Below, one piece after another: positions 46,191 through 57,749 of a stretch of DNA of 64,000 nt. Location: the NCBI GenBank assembly GCA_003132145.1, contig PKWU01000039.1, positions 16,593-80,592 on the forward strand, read 5' to 3'. Source of the DNA: Granulicella sp. (lineage in GTDB: Bacteria > Acidobacteriota > Terriglobia > Terriglobales > Acidobacteriaceae). Below the pieces are notes generated by a model. The model was not told where the DNA came from, did no database searches, and saw nothing but the letters and a program-made list of their open reading frames with translations. Position 1 is the first letter of the stretch. The number at the start of each line of letters is the position of its first letter. Made by a program: the position numbers and the translations under genes.

Positions 46191-46670
46191 CTAAGAAGTA
46201 GCTGAATTCGGTTCAACTGCATCTGCGTTAGAGTTTACAGAGAGCGGGCAAACCTCCAGAGCAATACCGATACTGCGCACAACCCGACATCGCTGACCCA
46301 TTACCAAATCGCTGGGGCCAAGGTTGCGAGCGCTCCAAGTGGTGCCTCTCATTTGTACCTGTCCCTTGGTATCTAGAGAAATATTTTCAGCCGCTATCGC
46401 AATCTGACCACTGAGGTCGTCAATATCCGGCAAGCTAGAATGTGGCCTGAATCTTTGGACTAATTTGGGACGGAATAGGATGGCGGAAGTGAGCGATATG
46501 CTTGAAAATAGCAGCCACTGCAACCACGCCGGACCGCCTAAACCAAGTCCAGCTATAGCACCGATAATAATAGCGGTGCCTCCGAAGAATACAAAGTAAA
46601 AGCCGCCTGCTCCCGACAACTCAATAACAAGCAAGACAAAGCCGAGTATTACCCATATCCACCAATCCAC
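46191..46670 (-). CDS. Short NfeD-family protein (YbbJ-like)
   Basis: MDWWIWVILGFVLLVIELSGAGGFYFVFFGGTAIIIGAIAGLG...LSGQIAIAAENISLDTKGQVQMRGTTWSAR; pairs with SPFH gene. Confidence 0.82.
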   Translation of the reverse strand: MDWWIWVILGFVLLVIELSGAGGFYFVFFGGTAIIIGAIAGLGLGGPAWLQWLLFSSISLTSAILFRPKLVQRFRPHSSLPDIDDLSGQIAIAAENISLDTKGQVQMRGTTWSARNLGPSDLVMGQRCRVVRSIGIALEVCPLSVNSNADAVEPNSATS

Positions 46671-46850
46671 TTTTCACCTGACCTTGTAAAACGAGATAGC
46701 AATATTCGTGAAGAGGCTCAACGGTGCCTACCATACGATTCATCTGAGATGATTTGGATAATTCGATGTGCCACGAAGTCTATATCCTTCTTTCTACTAT
46801 GTAAAGGTTTAAGCAAAGCGTTTTTTTAGACAGATCCAAGGCCGGGTGCG

Positions 46851-46874
46851 CCAGGTCTCGATTTTGAGACCTGG
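46851..46874. repeat. Perfect inverted repeat CCAGGTCTC-GATTTT-GAGACCTGG
   Basis: 9-bp perfect arms read directly from sequence. Confidence 0.7.
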
Positions 46875-46898
46875 GATCGCTGACATCAGCCTCTCCGC

Positions 46899-46950
46899 GT
46901 GCCCCATTTATGCGCGTTGTTTGCGCCTGGGTGGGGTCGATGGGTGGGCA
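46899..46950 (+). repeat. Intergenic divergent copy of the palindromic GGTGCCCCATCC element
   Basis: GTGCCCCATTTATGCGCGTTGTTTGCGCCTGGGTGGGG. Confidence 0.45.
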
Positions 46951-46987
46951 TTCGCGCAGCGAACCCCTCCCGCCCAAACTCGTCGAG

Positions 46988-47422
46988 TTACGCGCTCTCG
47001 CCCTTGGCCGAGGCCAGCTTTTCTTCTGCCTGGCGTGTCATGGCGTTGGCGTAGTCGTACTTCGCGGCGTCGTCGCCTGCCTCCTGCCACATCTTCTCGC
47101 CCAGCGCCAGTTCCTGTTGGGCTTCGGCTGTGTCGATCTCGCTGGGAAGCACCGCCGTCTCGGCCAGAATCGTCACCCGCTCGGGAAGCACCTCGACGAA
47201 TCCCCACGCGACGAAGAACTTCTGGTCGCCCGAGGTGCCGCCGTGCAGCCGCACCTCGCCCGCGCCTAGCTCCGCCAGCAGCGGCGCAGCGCCGTACAGC
47301 GCCTCCAGATAGCCGGAGCTCGACGGCAGCTCCACCGACTCCGCCGTGGCGTCCAGCAGCAGCCGGTCCGGGCTCACCAGCCGTACCGCCAACAACCCCG
47401 AATTTGCAACCGCCTCAGCCAT
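46988..47422 (-). CDS. atpC: F1Fo ATP synthase subunit epsilon
   Basis: LAVRLVSPDRLLLDATAESVELPSSSGYLEALYGAAPLLAELGAGEV; downstream of atpD. Confidence 0.88.
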   Translation of the reverse strand: MAEAVANSGLLAVRLVSPDRLLLDATAESVELPSSSGYLEALYGAAPLLAELGAGEVRLHGGTSGDQKFFVAWGFVEVLPERVTILAETAVLPSEIDTAEAQQELALGEKMWQEAGDDAAKYDYANAMTRQAEEKLASAKGESA

Positions 47423-47431
47423 CTCGTCCTT

Positions 47432-47465
47432 CAACTGACAACCTGCAACTGACAACCTGCAACTG
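47432..47465. repeat. Heptameric tandem repeat CAACTGA-CAACCTG-CAACTGA-CAACCTG-CAACTG
   Basis: 7-bp period read directly; between atpD and atpC. Confidence 0.8.
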
Positions 47466-47467
47466 TA

Positions 47468-48943
<1,476 letters not shown>

Positions 48944-48977
48944 CTACGCGAAGCAAAATTCAAGCCACTGCACGAAC

Positions 48978-50069
48978 TCATAGCGCCGCAGCGCCGCTTA
49001 CAATCTCAATAATTTCCTTGGTAATCGCCGCCTGACGCAGGCGGTTCATGGTCAAGCTCAAGCTGTCGATCAGGTCCTCTGCGTTCTTGCTCGCCGCGTC
49101 GGTCGCCGTCATGCGCGCCGCATGTTCCGCCGCCGCCGATTCCAGCAGCGCATGAAATATCTGCGTGGTCACATACTGCGGCATCAGGTTGCGGAACAAC
49201 TGTTCCGGCGGCTGGTCGTAGATGTAGTCCACCTCGGCGGTGCCGAACTTCTTCGCCTCCGACTCGGCGGCCGCGTCGTCCGCCGCGAAGACCGAGACGC
49301 CGGAGGACTGCGCAGCGCGCGCCGCCGCCTCCCTCTGTTCTTCGGTCATCTCTTCGGCCGCGGTAATCTCCTGCGCGCCCAGCTTGCGGATCGGCAACAG
49401 CTTCTCCACCACCAGGCGCTGCGAGATCACGCTCTTGAACTCGTTGTAGACGATGTAGACCGAATCGATCTCCGCCCGCTCGTAACGCTCGACGATGGAG
49501 TTGACCATCCGCAGCACATCGTTATAGTCCACCCTCAGCAACAGCCCCGCGTGCTCCGCCGCCACCTCGACCGGCTGCGCGCGATGCCGCACCGTTTCGT
49601 AGTGGGTCGAGAGGTCGTTGTCGTAGTGCTGCTCGGTCGTCTCGTAGTTTGCCGCAGCCACCTTCTTCTTGTAGAGCGCGATCGCCTTCTTGCCCACCGG
49701 TTCCAGGTCGACGGTCTGGCCCAGAGCGCGCCGCTCGTCGATAAACCGCTGCGCCGCCTTGCCGATGTTCGCGTTGAACGCCCCGGCAAATCCCTTGTCG
49801 CCCGCGACCACAATCGCAAGCACGTTCTTCTCCGCGCGCTCGATCAGCAGCGGGTGCAGAATCTCGCCCGTCTGCTCGTTGTAGAGGTCCGTCCGCCGCA
49901 CCAGCGACACCAGCACATTGGCCAGCATCCGCGCGTATGGTCGCGCCTTCATCGCGCGGTCCTGCGCCCGGCGCAGCTTGGCCGCCGACACCATCTTCAT
50001 GGCCTTGGTGATCTGCCGCGTGTTCTTCACACTGCGGATGCGGCGCCGAAGATCGAGTACATTCGCCAT
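48978..50069 (-). CDS. atpG: F1Fo ATP synthase subunit gamma
   Basis: LRRRIRSVKNTRQITKAMKMVSAAKLRRAQ; C-terminal MNRLRQAAITKEIIEIVSGA. Confidence 0.96.
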   Translation of the reverse strand: MANVLDLRRRIRSVKNTRQITKAMKMVSAAKLRRAQDRAMKARPYARMLANVLVSLVRRTDLYNEQTGEILHPLLIERAEKNVLAIVVAGDKGFAGAFNANIGKAAQRFIDERRALGQTVDLEPVGKKAIALYKKKVAAANYETTEQHYDNDLSTHYETVRHRAQPVEVAAEHAGLLLRVDYNDVLRMVNSIVERYERAEIDSVYIVYNEFKSVISQRLVVEKLLPIRKLGAQEITAAEEMTEEQREAAARAAQSSGVSVFAADDAAAESEAKKFGTAEVDYIYDQPPEQLFRNLMPQYVTTQIFHALLESAAAEHAARMTATDAASKNAEDLIDSLSLTMNRLRQAAITKEIIEIVSGAAAL

Positions 50070-50072
50070 GGT

Positions 50073-51719
<1,647 letters not shown>

Positions 51720-51808
51720 CTAGCCCTCAATCCAGCCCTGAATCTGCTTTCAATCTCAACTAAATCCTGCGTCCTGAAAACTACGTTCAGCCCATCCAAC
51801 TCTGCGAC

Positions 51809-52348
51809 CTATGCGTTCACCAGCCTCTGCTTGAGCTGCTGCAACTGGGCGCGCAGCGATCCATCGTAGACCGTCGATCCAATCTCCACCACGGCCCCGC
51901 CCAGCAGCGTGGCATCTTCCGCGTACCGTGCGCGTACGCGCGCTCCGGCCAGCTTTGCGATCTGCGCCTCCAGTTGTGCGCGGTCCTCCGCGTTCAGCGG
52001 ACGCGCGCTGGTGATCCGAGCCTCGGTCGCGCCCGCATGCTCGTCCACCACCTGCTTGTACTCGTTGAGTATCTCGTCCAGCTCAGCTAGGCGATGGTGC
52101 TCCAGAATCACCGCGATAAAGTTGCGCACCTGGGGGAACATCGCGATGCGTCCCGCAATCCCGTCCAGCACCTTCAACTTCCCTGTCATTTCTATCGACG
52201 GGTTCTCCAGCACCTCGCGCAGCACGCTGCTCTCTGCCAGGGTCTGCGCAAAATCGTGCATCTGCTGCTGGGCCGCGCCTGCATCCAGACGCGCCGACTC
52301 CGCAACCTCGGCGAAGGCGCGCGCGTAGCGTGGTGCGGAGCTGGCCAT
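51809..52348 (-). CDS. atpH: F1Fo ATP synthase subunit delta
   Basis: RYARAFAEVAE...LGGAVVEIGSTVYDGSLRAQLQQLKQRL. Confidence 0.9.
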   Translation of the reverse strand: MASSAPRYARAFAEVAESARLDAGAAQQQMHDFAQTLAESSVLREVLENPSIEMTGKLKVLDGIAGRIAMFPQVRNFIAVILEHHRLAELDEILNEYKQVVDEHAGATEARITSARPLNAEDRAQLEAQIAKLAGARVRARYAEDATLLGGAVVEIGSTVYDGSLRAQLQQLKQRLVNA

Positions 52349-53094
52349 CAGTTCTGTCCCTTCTTCGGCTCGCCGCCCGTCAGCCGCTCGGCGAAGCCCT
52401 GCACCAGCAGACGGTCCGTCTCCGCCGTGACCGCCAGCTTGTGCGCCGCCTGTTCGATCGCAAGTCCAGCCGCGTACTGCTGTAGTTTCTTCTGCGCATG
52501 GCCGGTCGCGGCCGTAATCTCCTGCTCCGCGGCCGCCAGAATCTTCTTCTTCTCGTCATCGACCGTCGCCTTGATGCGTTGCTCTTCGCTCGCCGAATCC
52601 TTCTCCGCCAACTCACGCATCGCGGCAATCTCGCCGTCCAGCTTGCCCAGCCGCTCTTCCACGCCGCTCAGCCGCTCGCGCGCCTCTTCGGTCGCTGTCC
52701 GCGCGTCCACCAAATTCTTCTGGATCGTTGTATTCCGCTCGCGAATGATCTTCGGCAGTAACTTCACCAGCAGCCACGCGATCCCGACCGCCAGCAGCAC
52801 GAAGTTCCCAACCACCGACAAATTCGAGACCATGTCGGTGCTGATGCCCAACTTCTTGCCCAGCCAGACCACGGAGGGAGACTTGAGATACTGGTCGTCC
52901 TCGTTCTGCTCCTGCTGGTTCTTCTCCGGCGTACTCGCGGCCTTCTCCGGCCTATTCGCAGCCGCAGCAGTCTCCTGCCGCGAAGCCTCCGCTGCCTGCG
53001 CCCGCACCCGTGTCTCACGCAGATGCAAACCAATCCCCAGCACCAACGCCAGCGTCAATCCGCCCAGCACACTCCGCCGAAACAAACTTTTCAC
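52348..53094 (-). CDS. atpF: F1Fo ATP synthase subunit b with N-terminal hydrophobic extension (GTG start)
   Basis: VVGNFVLLAVGIAWLLVKLLPKIIRERNTTIQKNLVDARTATEEAR; overlaps atpH and b' genes. Confidence 0.8.
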   Translation of the reverse strand: MKSLFRRSVLGGLTLALVLGIGLHLRETRVRAQAAEASRQETAAAANRPEKAASTPEKNQQEQNEDDQYLKSPSVVWLGKKLGISTDMVSNLSVVGNFVLLAVGIAWLLVKLLPKIIRERNTTIQKNLVDARTATEEARERLSGVEERLGKLDGEIAAMRELAEKDSASEEQRIKATVDDEKKKILAAAEQEITAATGHAQKKLQQYAAGLAIEQAAHKLAVTAETDRLLVQGFAERLTGGEPKKGQN

Positions 53095-53555
53095 TGCGCC
53101 GCCTCCGGTCGAGTCCCGGACGGCATCACCGCTCGCACAATCTGTTCGCTCAACTCCGCGCACACCCCGTCGATCTGAAGTTGCGCGATGGCCACGCTCT
53201 GTTCGATCTCGCCCTTCGCCGCCTTCACCTTCTCCGCGGTCGCCGCGCGCGCATCCGCCAGGGCCAGATCTCGCTGCGCGCCCCACTGCTTCAATTTTTC
53301 CTCGCGCGAAGCCAGGTTCTCCGCCCGCGCCCCGCGCAGCTTGGCTTCGTACTCCGCCGTCCTGGCCTCGGCCGCAGAGATCGCTCCCCTCGCCTGCTCC
53401 ACCGCTCCGCTTGTCCGCGCGCGCCGTTCGGCCAGCACGCGGTCCAGAGGACGCCGCACCAGCAAGCTATAAGCAACCACCAGAAGCAGAAACAGCACCA
53501 TGGTCGGCACAGAGCCGAGCACAAGTCCACCGAGTTGATTCAGTATTTCATCCAT
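53091..53555 (-). CDS. F1Fo ATP synthase subunit b' (second b-type stalk subunit)
   Basis: MDEILNQLGGLVLGSVPTMVLFLLLVVAYSLLVRRPLDRVLAERRARTSGAVEQAR. Confidence 0.8.
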   Translation of the reverse strand: MDEILNQLGGLVLGSVPTMVLFLLLVVAYSLLVRRPLDRVLAERRARTSGAVEQARGAISAAEARTAEYEAKLRGARAENLASREEKLKQWGAQRDLALADARAATAEKVKAAKGEIEQSVAIAQLQIDGVCAELSEQIVRAVMPSGTRPEAAQ

Positions 53556-53747
53556 GACTGGAGCGGGCGTGGGGGCTGCAAAACCCCCTTGAAACGCAGG
53601 CGAAAACGCTGCCTTGCACACTTCGGGTACAGCTCTTTTCTAACAAAGCGCGAAGGGGAGTGTCAAACCCCCATAGAGCGATAATCGGCTAATCAATGCG
53701 GTATTCGCGCAAATCGCTCCGCTTGACTCACCCTCAAAAAATAGCCT

Positions 53748-53870
53748 TTGACAATCCCACAAAGAAGCCTAGACTTTAAATACCACCAAGACCCGATGTC
53801 CTGGGTCGTACAGGTCGCGTGCACTGGGGACACCACCTCCGCTCCCCGACAGGCGGCCTGTTCTGTTTAA
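53748..53870 (+). ncRNA. Candidate structured RNA region with sigma70-like promoter
   Basis: TTGACA (53748-53753), 16-nt spacer, TAGACT (53770-53775); predicted hairpins GACCC/GGGTC (53790-53807) and ACAGGTCGC/GCGGCCTGT (53810-53861). No family motif identified. Confidence 0.3.
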
Positions 53871-53935
53871 CCCCGCCCCCATACTTGCAACCACACCTTC
53901 GGGCCGTTTGCCCGCATCTCTCCGCTGGCTGCTTA

Positions 53936-53970
53936 CAACTCACAACCTGCAACGCACAACCTGCAACCGC
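53936..53970. repeat. Heptameric tandem repeat CAACTCA-CAACCTG-CAACGCA-CAACCTG-CAACCGC
   Basis: 7-bp period; abuts hflX stop codon. Confidence 0.8.
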
Positions 53971-53971
53971 T

Positions 53972-55576
53972 TCAATTCTGCTCGCGAAACCGCCGATAGC
54001 GCTCCAGCAGCGACGCCGGCCCGCGCGCCGTCAACACCACCAGGTTCCCCTCGAAGCTCTTCTCCCCCACCACCGCGCCCGCCTCCAGCGCGGCCAGCAA
54101 TGCCCCCTCCGACTGCGGCACCCTCAGCCTCGCATCCACCAGAGGGTCCACCATCAGGGCCTCGTCGATGGCCGCCAGCAGCTCATTCAGCCCCGTCTTC
54201 ATCAGCCCAGAGACAGGAACCGCAACCGGCCCGCCGCTTACCGCACAACCGCCCGCAAGCCGCGCGAGCGCATCCTGCGGCAGCAGGTCGATCTTGTTCA
54301 TCACCTCGATCACCGGCTTGCCCTTCACATCCAGCTCGCCCAGCACCCGCTCCACCTGCATCTTCTGCTCGTCAACCATCGCGCTGGATGCGTCCCTCAC
54401 ATGCAGCAACACCTCGGCCCGCTCCACCTCTTCCAGCGTCGCGCGAAAGCTGGTCACCAGCGTGTGCGGCAGGTTGCGAATGAAGCCCACCGTGTCCGAC
54501 AGCAGGATCTTCCGCCGGCTCGGCAATTGCAGTTGCTTCAGCTTGGTATCGAGCGTGGCAAACATCTTCGACGATTCCAGCACTCCCGCTTCTGTCAGCG
54601 CATTGAAGAGTGTGCTCTTGCCTGCATTGGTGTATCCCACCAGCGCGACCACCGGCACCGGTACAGACTCGCGTCTCTGCCGCTGCTGACGGCGAATCCG
54701 CCGCACCGCCTCCAACTGCTCCTTCACGTGGTCGATGCGCAGGTTGATCTTGCGCCGGTCGGTTTCGAGCTGCGTCTCGCCCGGCCCGCGCGTGCCAATC
54801 CCGCCGCCCAACTGGCTCATCGACTTGCCCCGCCCCGCCAGCCGCGGCAGTTTATATTCCAACTGCGCCAGCTCCACCTGCAACTGCCCCTCGCGCGTCC
54901 GTGCGTGTCTTGCAAAAATATCCAGGATTAACTGTGTCCGGTCGATCACGCGGCACGGCAGCTTTGCATCCAGGTTGCGCAACTGCGAGGGCGTCAGGTC
55001 GTGGTCGAAGAGCACCACGCTCGCCCCGGTGGACGCCACCACGCCCGCAATCTCCGCCAGCTTTCCCTGCCCTACCAGGGTCGCCGCATCCGGCCGGGCG
55101 CGCCGCTGCACCAGCGTCGCCGCAATCTGCGCGCCTGCGCTCTGCGCCAGTTCCTCGAACTCCGCCAGCGATGCGTCGAAGTCAAGCTCGCCAACCGCGC
55201 CGCGTTGAGACGCAGGTTCCTTCGCGGAAGGGACCTCTGTGTTGCCGGATTGTTGAGCGTCCCCTTCGTCTGCGGAGAGATCGGCCTCGGTCGAAACCGC
55301 GGCCGCATCCCGCGCCAGACGCGCCGACGCGCTCAATCGCCGCCGCTGCCCGCTAAACTCCACCGCAACCAGCACGGCGAGCTCCTGGCCCGCCGCCGCG
55401 CGCGCCGCTGTCATAACACGCGCCGCCGCCGCATCCTCCACAAGGCTCACCTGCGGCCTCCGGACCGTACCGCATCCGCTCGTGCCGCATCCGCTCTGGT
55501 CGAGACCAGCCTTGTCTTCATGGTTGGGACCTTCACCTTTGCAATATCGATCGCCCGCCAGGAAATCTCTGCACAA
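53972..55576 (-). CDS. hflX: GTPase HflX
   Basis: [68 protein letters not shown]-terminus uncertain. Confidence 0.92.
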   Translation of the reverse strand: MCRDFLAGDRYCKGEGPNHEDKAGLDQSGCGTSGCGTVRRPQVSLVEDAAAARVMTAARAAAGQELAVLVAVEFSGQRRRLSASARLARDAAAVSTEADLSADEGDAQQSGNTEVPSAKEPASQRGAVGELDFDASLAEFEELAQSAGAQIAATLVQRRARPDAATLVGQGKLAEIAGVVASTGASVVLFDHDLTPSQLRNLDAKLPCRVIDRTQLILDIFARHARTREGQLQVELAQLEYKLPRLAGRGKSMSQLGGGIGTRGPGETQLETDRRKINLRIDHVKEQLEAVRRIRRQQRQRRESVPVPVVALVGYTNAGKSTLFNALTEAGVLESSKMFATLDTKLKQLQLPSRRKILLSDTVGFIRNLPHTLVTSFRATLEEVERAEVLLHVRDASSAMVDEQKMQVERVLGELDVKGKPVIEVMNKIDLLPQDALARLAGGCAVSGGPVAVPVSGLMKTGLNELLAAIDEALMVDPLVDARLRVPQSEGALLAALEAGAVVGEKSFEGNLVVLTARGPASLLERYRRFREQN

Positions 55577-55602
55577 GCTCGCGTTTTGAAAGGGCGGGAC
55601 TG

Positions 55603-55675
55603 GTAGCCCAAGGCTTTAGCCTTGGGTCTCCCCGCCGCAAACCGCCTATTTAAATGCGGCTTTAGCCGCCGAGGG
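55603..55675. repeat. REP-like pair: CCCAAGGCTTTAGCCTTGGG and GCGGCTTTAGCCGC
   Basis: Two adjacent palindromes sharing GGCTTTAGCC core. Confidence 0.6.
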
Positions 55676-55691
55676 AATCTTGAGAACTTGT

Positions 55692-56000
55692 TCAGACATT
55701 TCCTGGAGCGGCCTCGTCCAGCGCCCCGCCCGGCCCATTCTGCGTCCGCAACTCCGGCTTACCCGCGGCCTGGCCTTCTGTGTGCGGTCCCACCCGGCCG
55801 CTCACCACGGTCGAGATCGCGTGCTTGAAGATCAACTGCTCCTGAGCGTTGTTCTCCAGCAGCACCGAGTACTTGTCGAAGGACCGGATCTTGCCCGTCA
55901 GCTTCACGCCGCTCACCAGATAGATCGTGATCGGGCTCTTGTCCTTGCGGACCGTGTTGAGAAACGTGTCCTGAATATTCTGTGCCGGCTTCGATTCCAT
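55692..56000 (-). CDS. hfq: RNA chaperone Hfq
   Basis: [56 protein letters not shown]. Confidence 0.95.
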   Translation of the reverse strand: MESKPAQNIQDTFLNTVRKDKSPITIYLVSGVKLTGKIRSFDKYSVLLENNAQEQLIFKHAISTVVSGRVGPHTEGQAAGKPELRTQNGPGGALDEAAPGNV

Positions 56001-56355
56001 GATTGCCGATCTCCTTGCGGTGGTTTCTTAGGTAGTTTCTTAGGTGGTCTCTCTTGAAAAAAGTAAAGTAAAGGAACGCAGCGCTCTATCGCTTCTCTCC
56101 GAGTTCAGTCCCCACAACGGACATCCCACCAAATGCATCTTCCAAGAAATTCAGAATACAGGCCTTAAGCACGATTATCAACTCCACCAGCCCACTCCTC
56201 CGCGCAAGCAATATACATTCAAGCAGTTGCGCCACGCGAAAATCCCATCCCTCACGTTCTTTTCTTGGTTAGACGCATTGCAGATGCAATGGATTCAGCC
56301 GTCCTGCGTTGTACCATGGCAATCAGTGCCCACCCTCAATCCGCAACCCGTCCCC

Positions 56356-57714
56356 ATGCTCGACTTCAGCCGCCAGTACGCCCCGCTACGGCAGGAGGTT
56401 CTCTCCGCCCTCACCGCCGTCTGCGACTCGCAGCACTTTATCCTCGGCCCCCAGGTCGCCGCATTCGAGAAGGCCGCAGCCGCGGCCTGTGCCGCTCGCC
56501 ACGCCATCGGCTGCGCCAGCGGCACAGACGCCCTCTGGCTCGCGCTCGCCGCCTGCGGCATCGGCGACAGTACTGCCAGCACTCGACTGGGTGCCCCATC
56601 CATCGCGGCGACCGGGGTCCCCGGCGAGCGGACTTTGCTCGCTGGGGTGACAGAGCTATGGGTGGGTTCCGACGCCGTCGTCACCACCCCCTTCAGCTTC
56701 TTCGCCACGGCCAGCTCCATCCTGCGCGCCGGAGCGCGTCCCCTCTTCGCAGACATCGACCCCCGCACCTTCAACCTCTCGCCGAACTCGGTCGCCGAAG
56801 TTCTCGCCAGCCCAGCAGGCAAGAACGTCAAAGCCGTCCTCCCCGTCCATCTCTACGGCCAGTGCGCCGATTGGGATGCCTTCGCCGCTCTCCAGCGCGA
56901 CCACCCCGGCCTGCTCCTCATCGAAGACGCGGCCCAGGCCTTCGGAGCGTCGTGGACTACGCCCGGCCAGCCAGCAGGCCGTCCCGCTGGCTCTCTCGGC
57001 GACGCCGCAGCCTTCAGCTTCTACCCCACAAAAAATCTCGCCGCCATGGGAGACGCGGGCCTCGTCACCACCTCCAGCACCGTGATCGACCGCCGCGCCC
57101 GCTCTCTGCGCGCCCACGGAATGACTCGCCGCTACTTCCACGACGAGGTCGGCTGCAACTCCCGCATGGACGACCTGCAGGCCGCCGTCCTCAACGTCAA
57201 GCTCCGCCACATCGACGAGTGGAACCAGCAGCGCCGCACCCGCGCCGCCCGCTACGACCAGCTCTTCCGCGAAGCCAACCTCGCCGTCGAATGGTCCCCC
57301 CCCGAAGCGCTTCACTCAAACAAAGAGTCGGGTGCCCCATCCATCGCAGCAACATCGCGATGGGTGGGATCAGCAGCCACAATCCCATCCGCAGTCACAC
57401 CCTCCACCAAAGACGGCGTCGTTCTCCCCTACACCGACCCGCGCGCCACGCCGGTCTTCCACCAATACGTCATCCGCGCCCCGCGCCGCGACGCTCTGCG
57501 TGCCCGCCTCACCGCGCAGCAGATCGGCAGCGAGATCTACTACCCGGTCCCCATCCACCTACAGGCCGCGCTGCGCGACCTCGGCCACAAGCCGGGAGAC
57601 TTCCCCCAAGCCGAGCGCGCCGCTGCCGAAGTCCTCGCCCTTCCCCTCTACCCCGAACTGCGCGACGACGAGCAGCAAACCGTAGTCGCCGCCATCCGCA
57701 CCTTCTACGCCTGA
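56356..57714 (+). CDS. DegT/DnrJ/EryC1/StrS family PLP-dependent aminotransferase (carries two repeat insertions)
   Basis: MLDFSRQYAPLRQEVLSAL...CASGTDALWLALAACGIGD...AVVTTPFSFFATASSIL...LLIEDAAQAFGA...DAAAFSFYPTKNLAAMGDAGL. Confidence 0.88.
   Translation: MLDFSRQYAPLRQEVLSALTAVCDSQHFILGPQVAAFEKAAAAACAARHAIGCASGTDALWLALAACGIGDSTASTRLGAPSIAATGVPGERTLLAGVTELWVGSDAVVTTPFSFFATASSILRAGARPLFADIDPRTFNLSPNSVAEVLASPAGKNVKAVLPVHLYGQCADWDAFAALQRDHPGLLLIEDAAQAFGASWTTPGQPAGRPAGSLGDAAAFSFYPTKNLAAMGDAGLVTTSSTVIDRRARSLRAHGMTRRYFHDEVGCNSRMDDLQAAVLNVKLRHIDEWNQQRRTRAARYDQLFREANLAVEWSPPEALHSNKESGAPSIAATSRWVGSAATIPSAVTPSTKDGVVLPYTDPRATPVFHQYVIRAPRRDALRARLTAQQIGSEIYYPVPIHLQAALRDLGHKPGDFPQAERAAAEVLALPLYPELRDDEQQTVVAAIRTFYA
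56588..56669 (+). repeat. Palindromic element copy with nested CCCCGGCGAGC...GCTCGCTGGGG hairpin, inside degT
   Basis: GGGTGCCCCATCCATCGCGGCGACCGGGGTCCCCGGCGAGCGGACTTTGCTCGCTGGGGTGACAGAGCTATGGGTGGG. Confidence 0.75.
57330..57370 (+). repeat. Palindromic element copy inside degT
   Basis: GGGTGCCCCATCCATCGCAGCAACATCGCGATGGGTGGGA. Confidence 0.75.
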
Positions 57715-57715
57715 C

Positions 57716-57743
57716 TTACCACTTACCACTGACCACTTATCAC
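57716..57743. repeat. Heptameric tandem repeat TTACCAC-TTACCAC-TGACCAC-TTATCAC
   Basis: 7-bp period, between convergent degT and SH3-protein genes. Confidence 0.8.
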
Positions 57744-57749
57744 TGCCTT

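Noticed and set aside
45242-46670. SPFH/NfeD pair as a novel defence system
   Set aside because: This pairing is common (QmcA/YbbJ-type); no additional effector gene was found beside it.
47432-47465. CRISPR-like interpretation of the short repeat tracts
   Set aside because: Units are 7 bp with no spacers and no cas genes; not a CRISPR array.
52094-53557. 487-aa plus-strand ORF opposite atpH/atpF/atpF'
   Set aside because: Low-complexity Ser/Arg/Pro composition; antisense to real atp genes.
53788-53870. SRP RNA, tmRNA or RNase P RNA
   Set aside because: No GGAAGGAAGCAGCC SRP loop, no tRNA-like tmRNA ends, no RNase P core motifs seen; kept only as an unassigned structured candidate.
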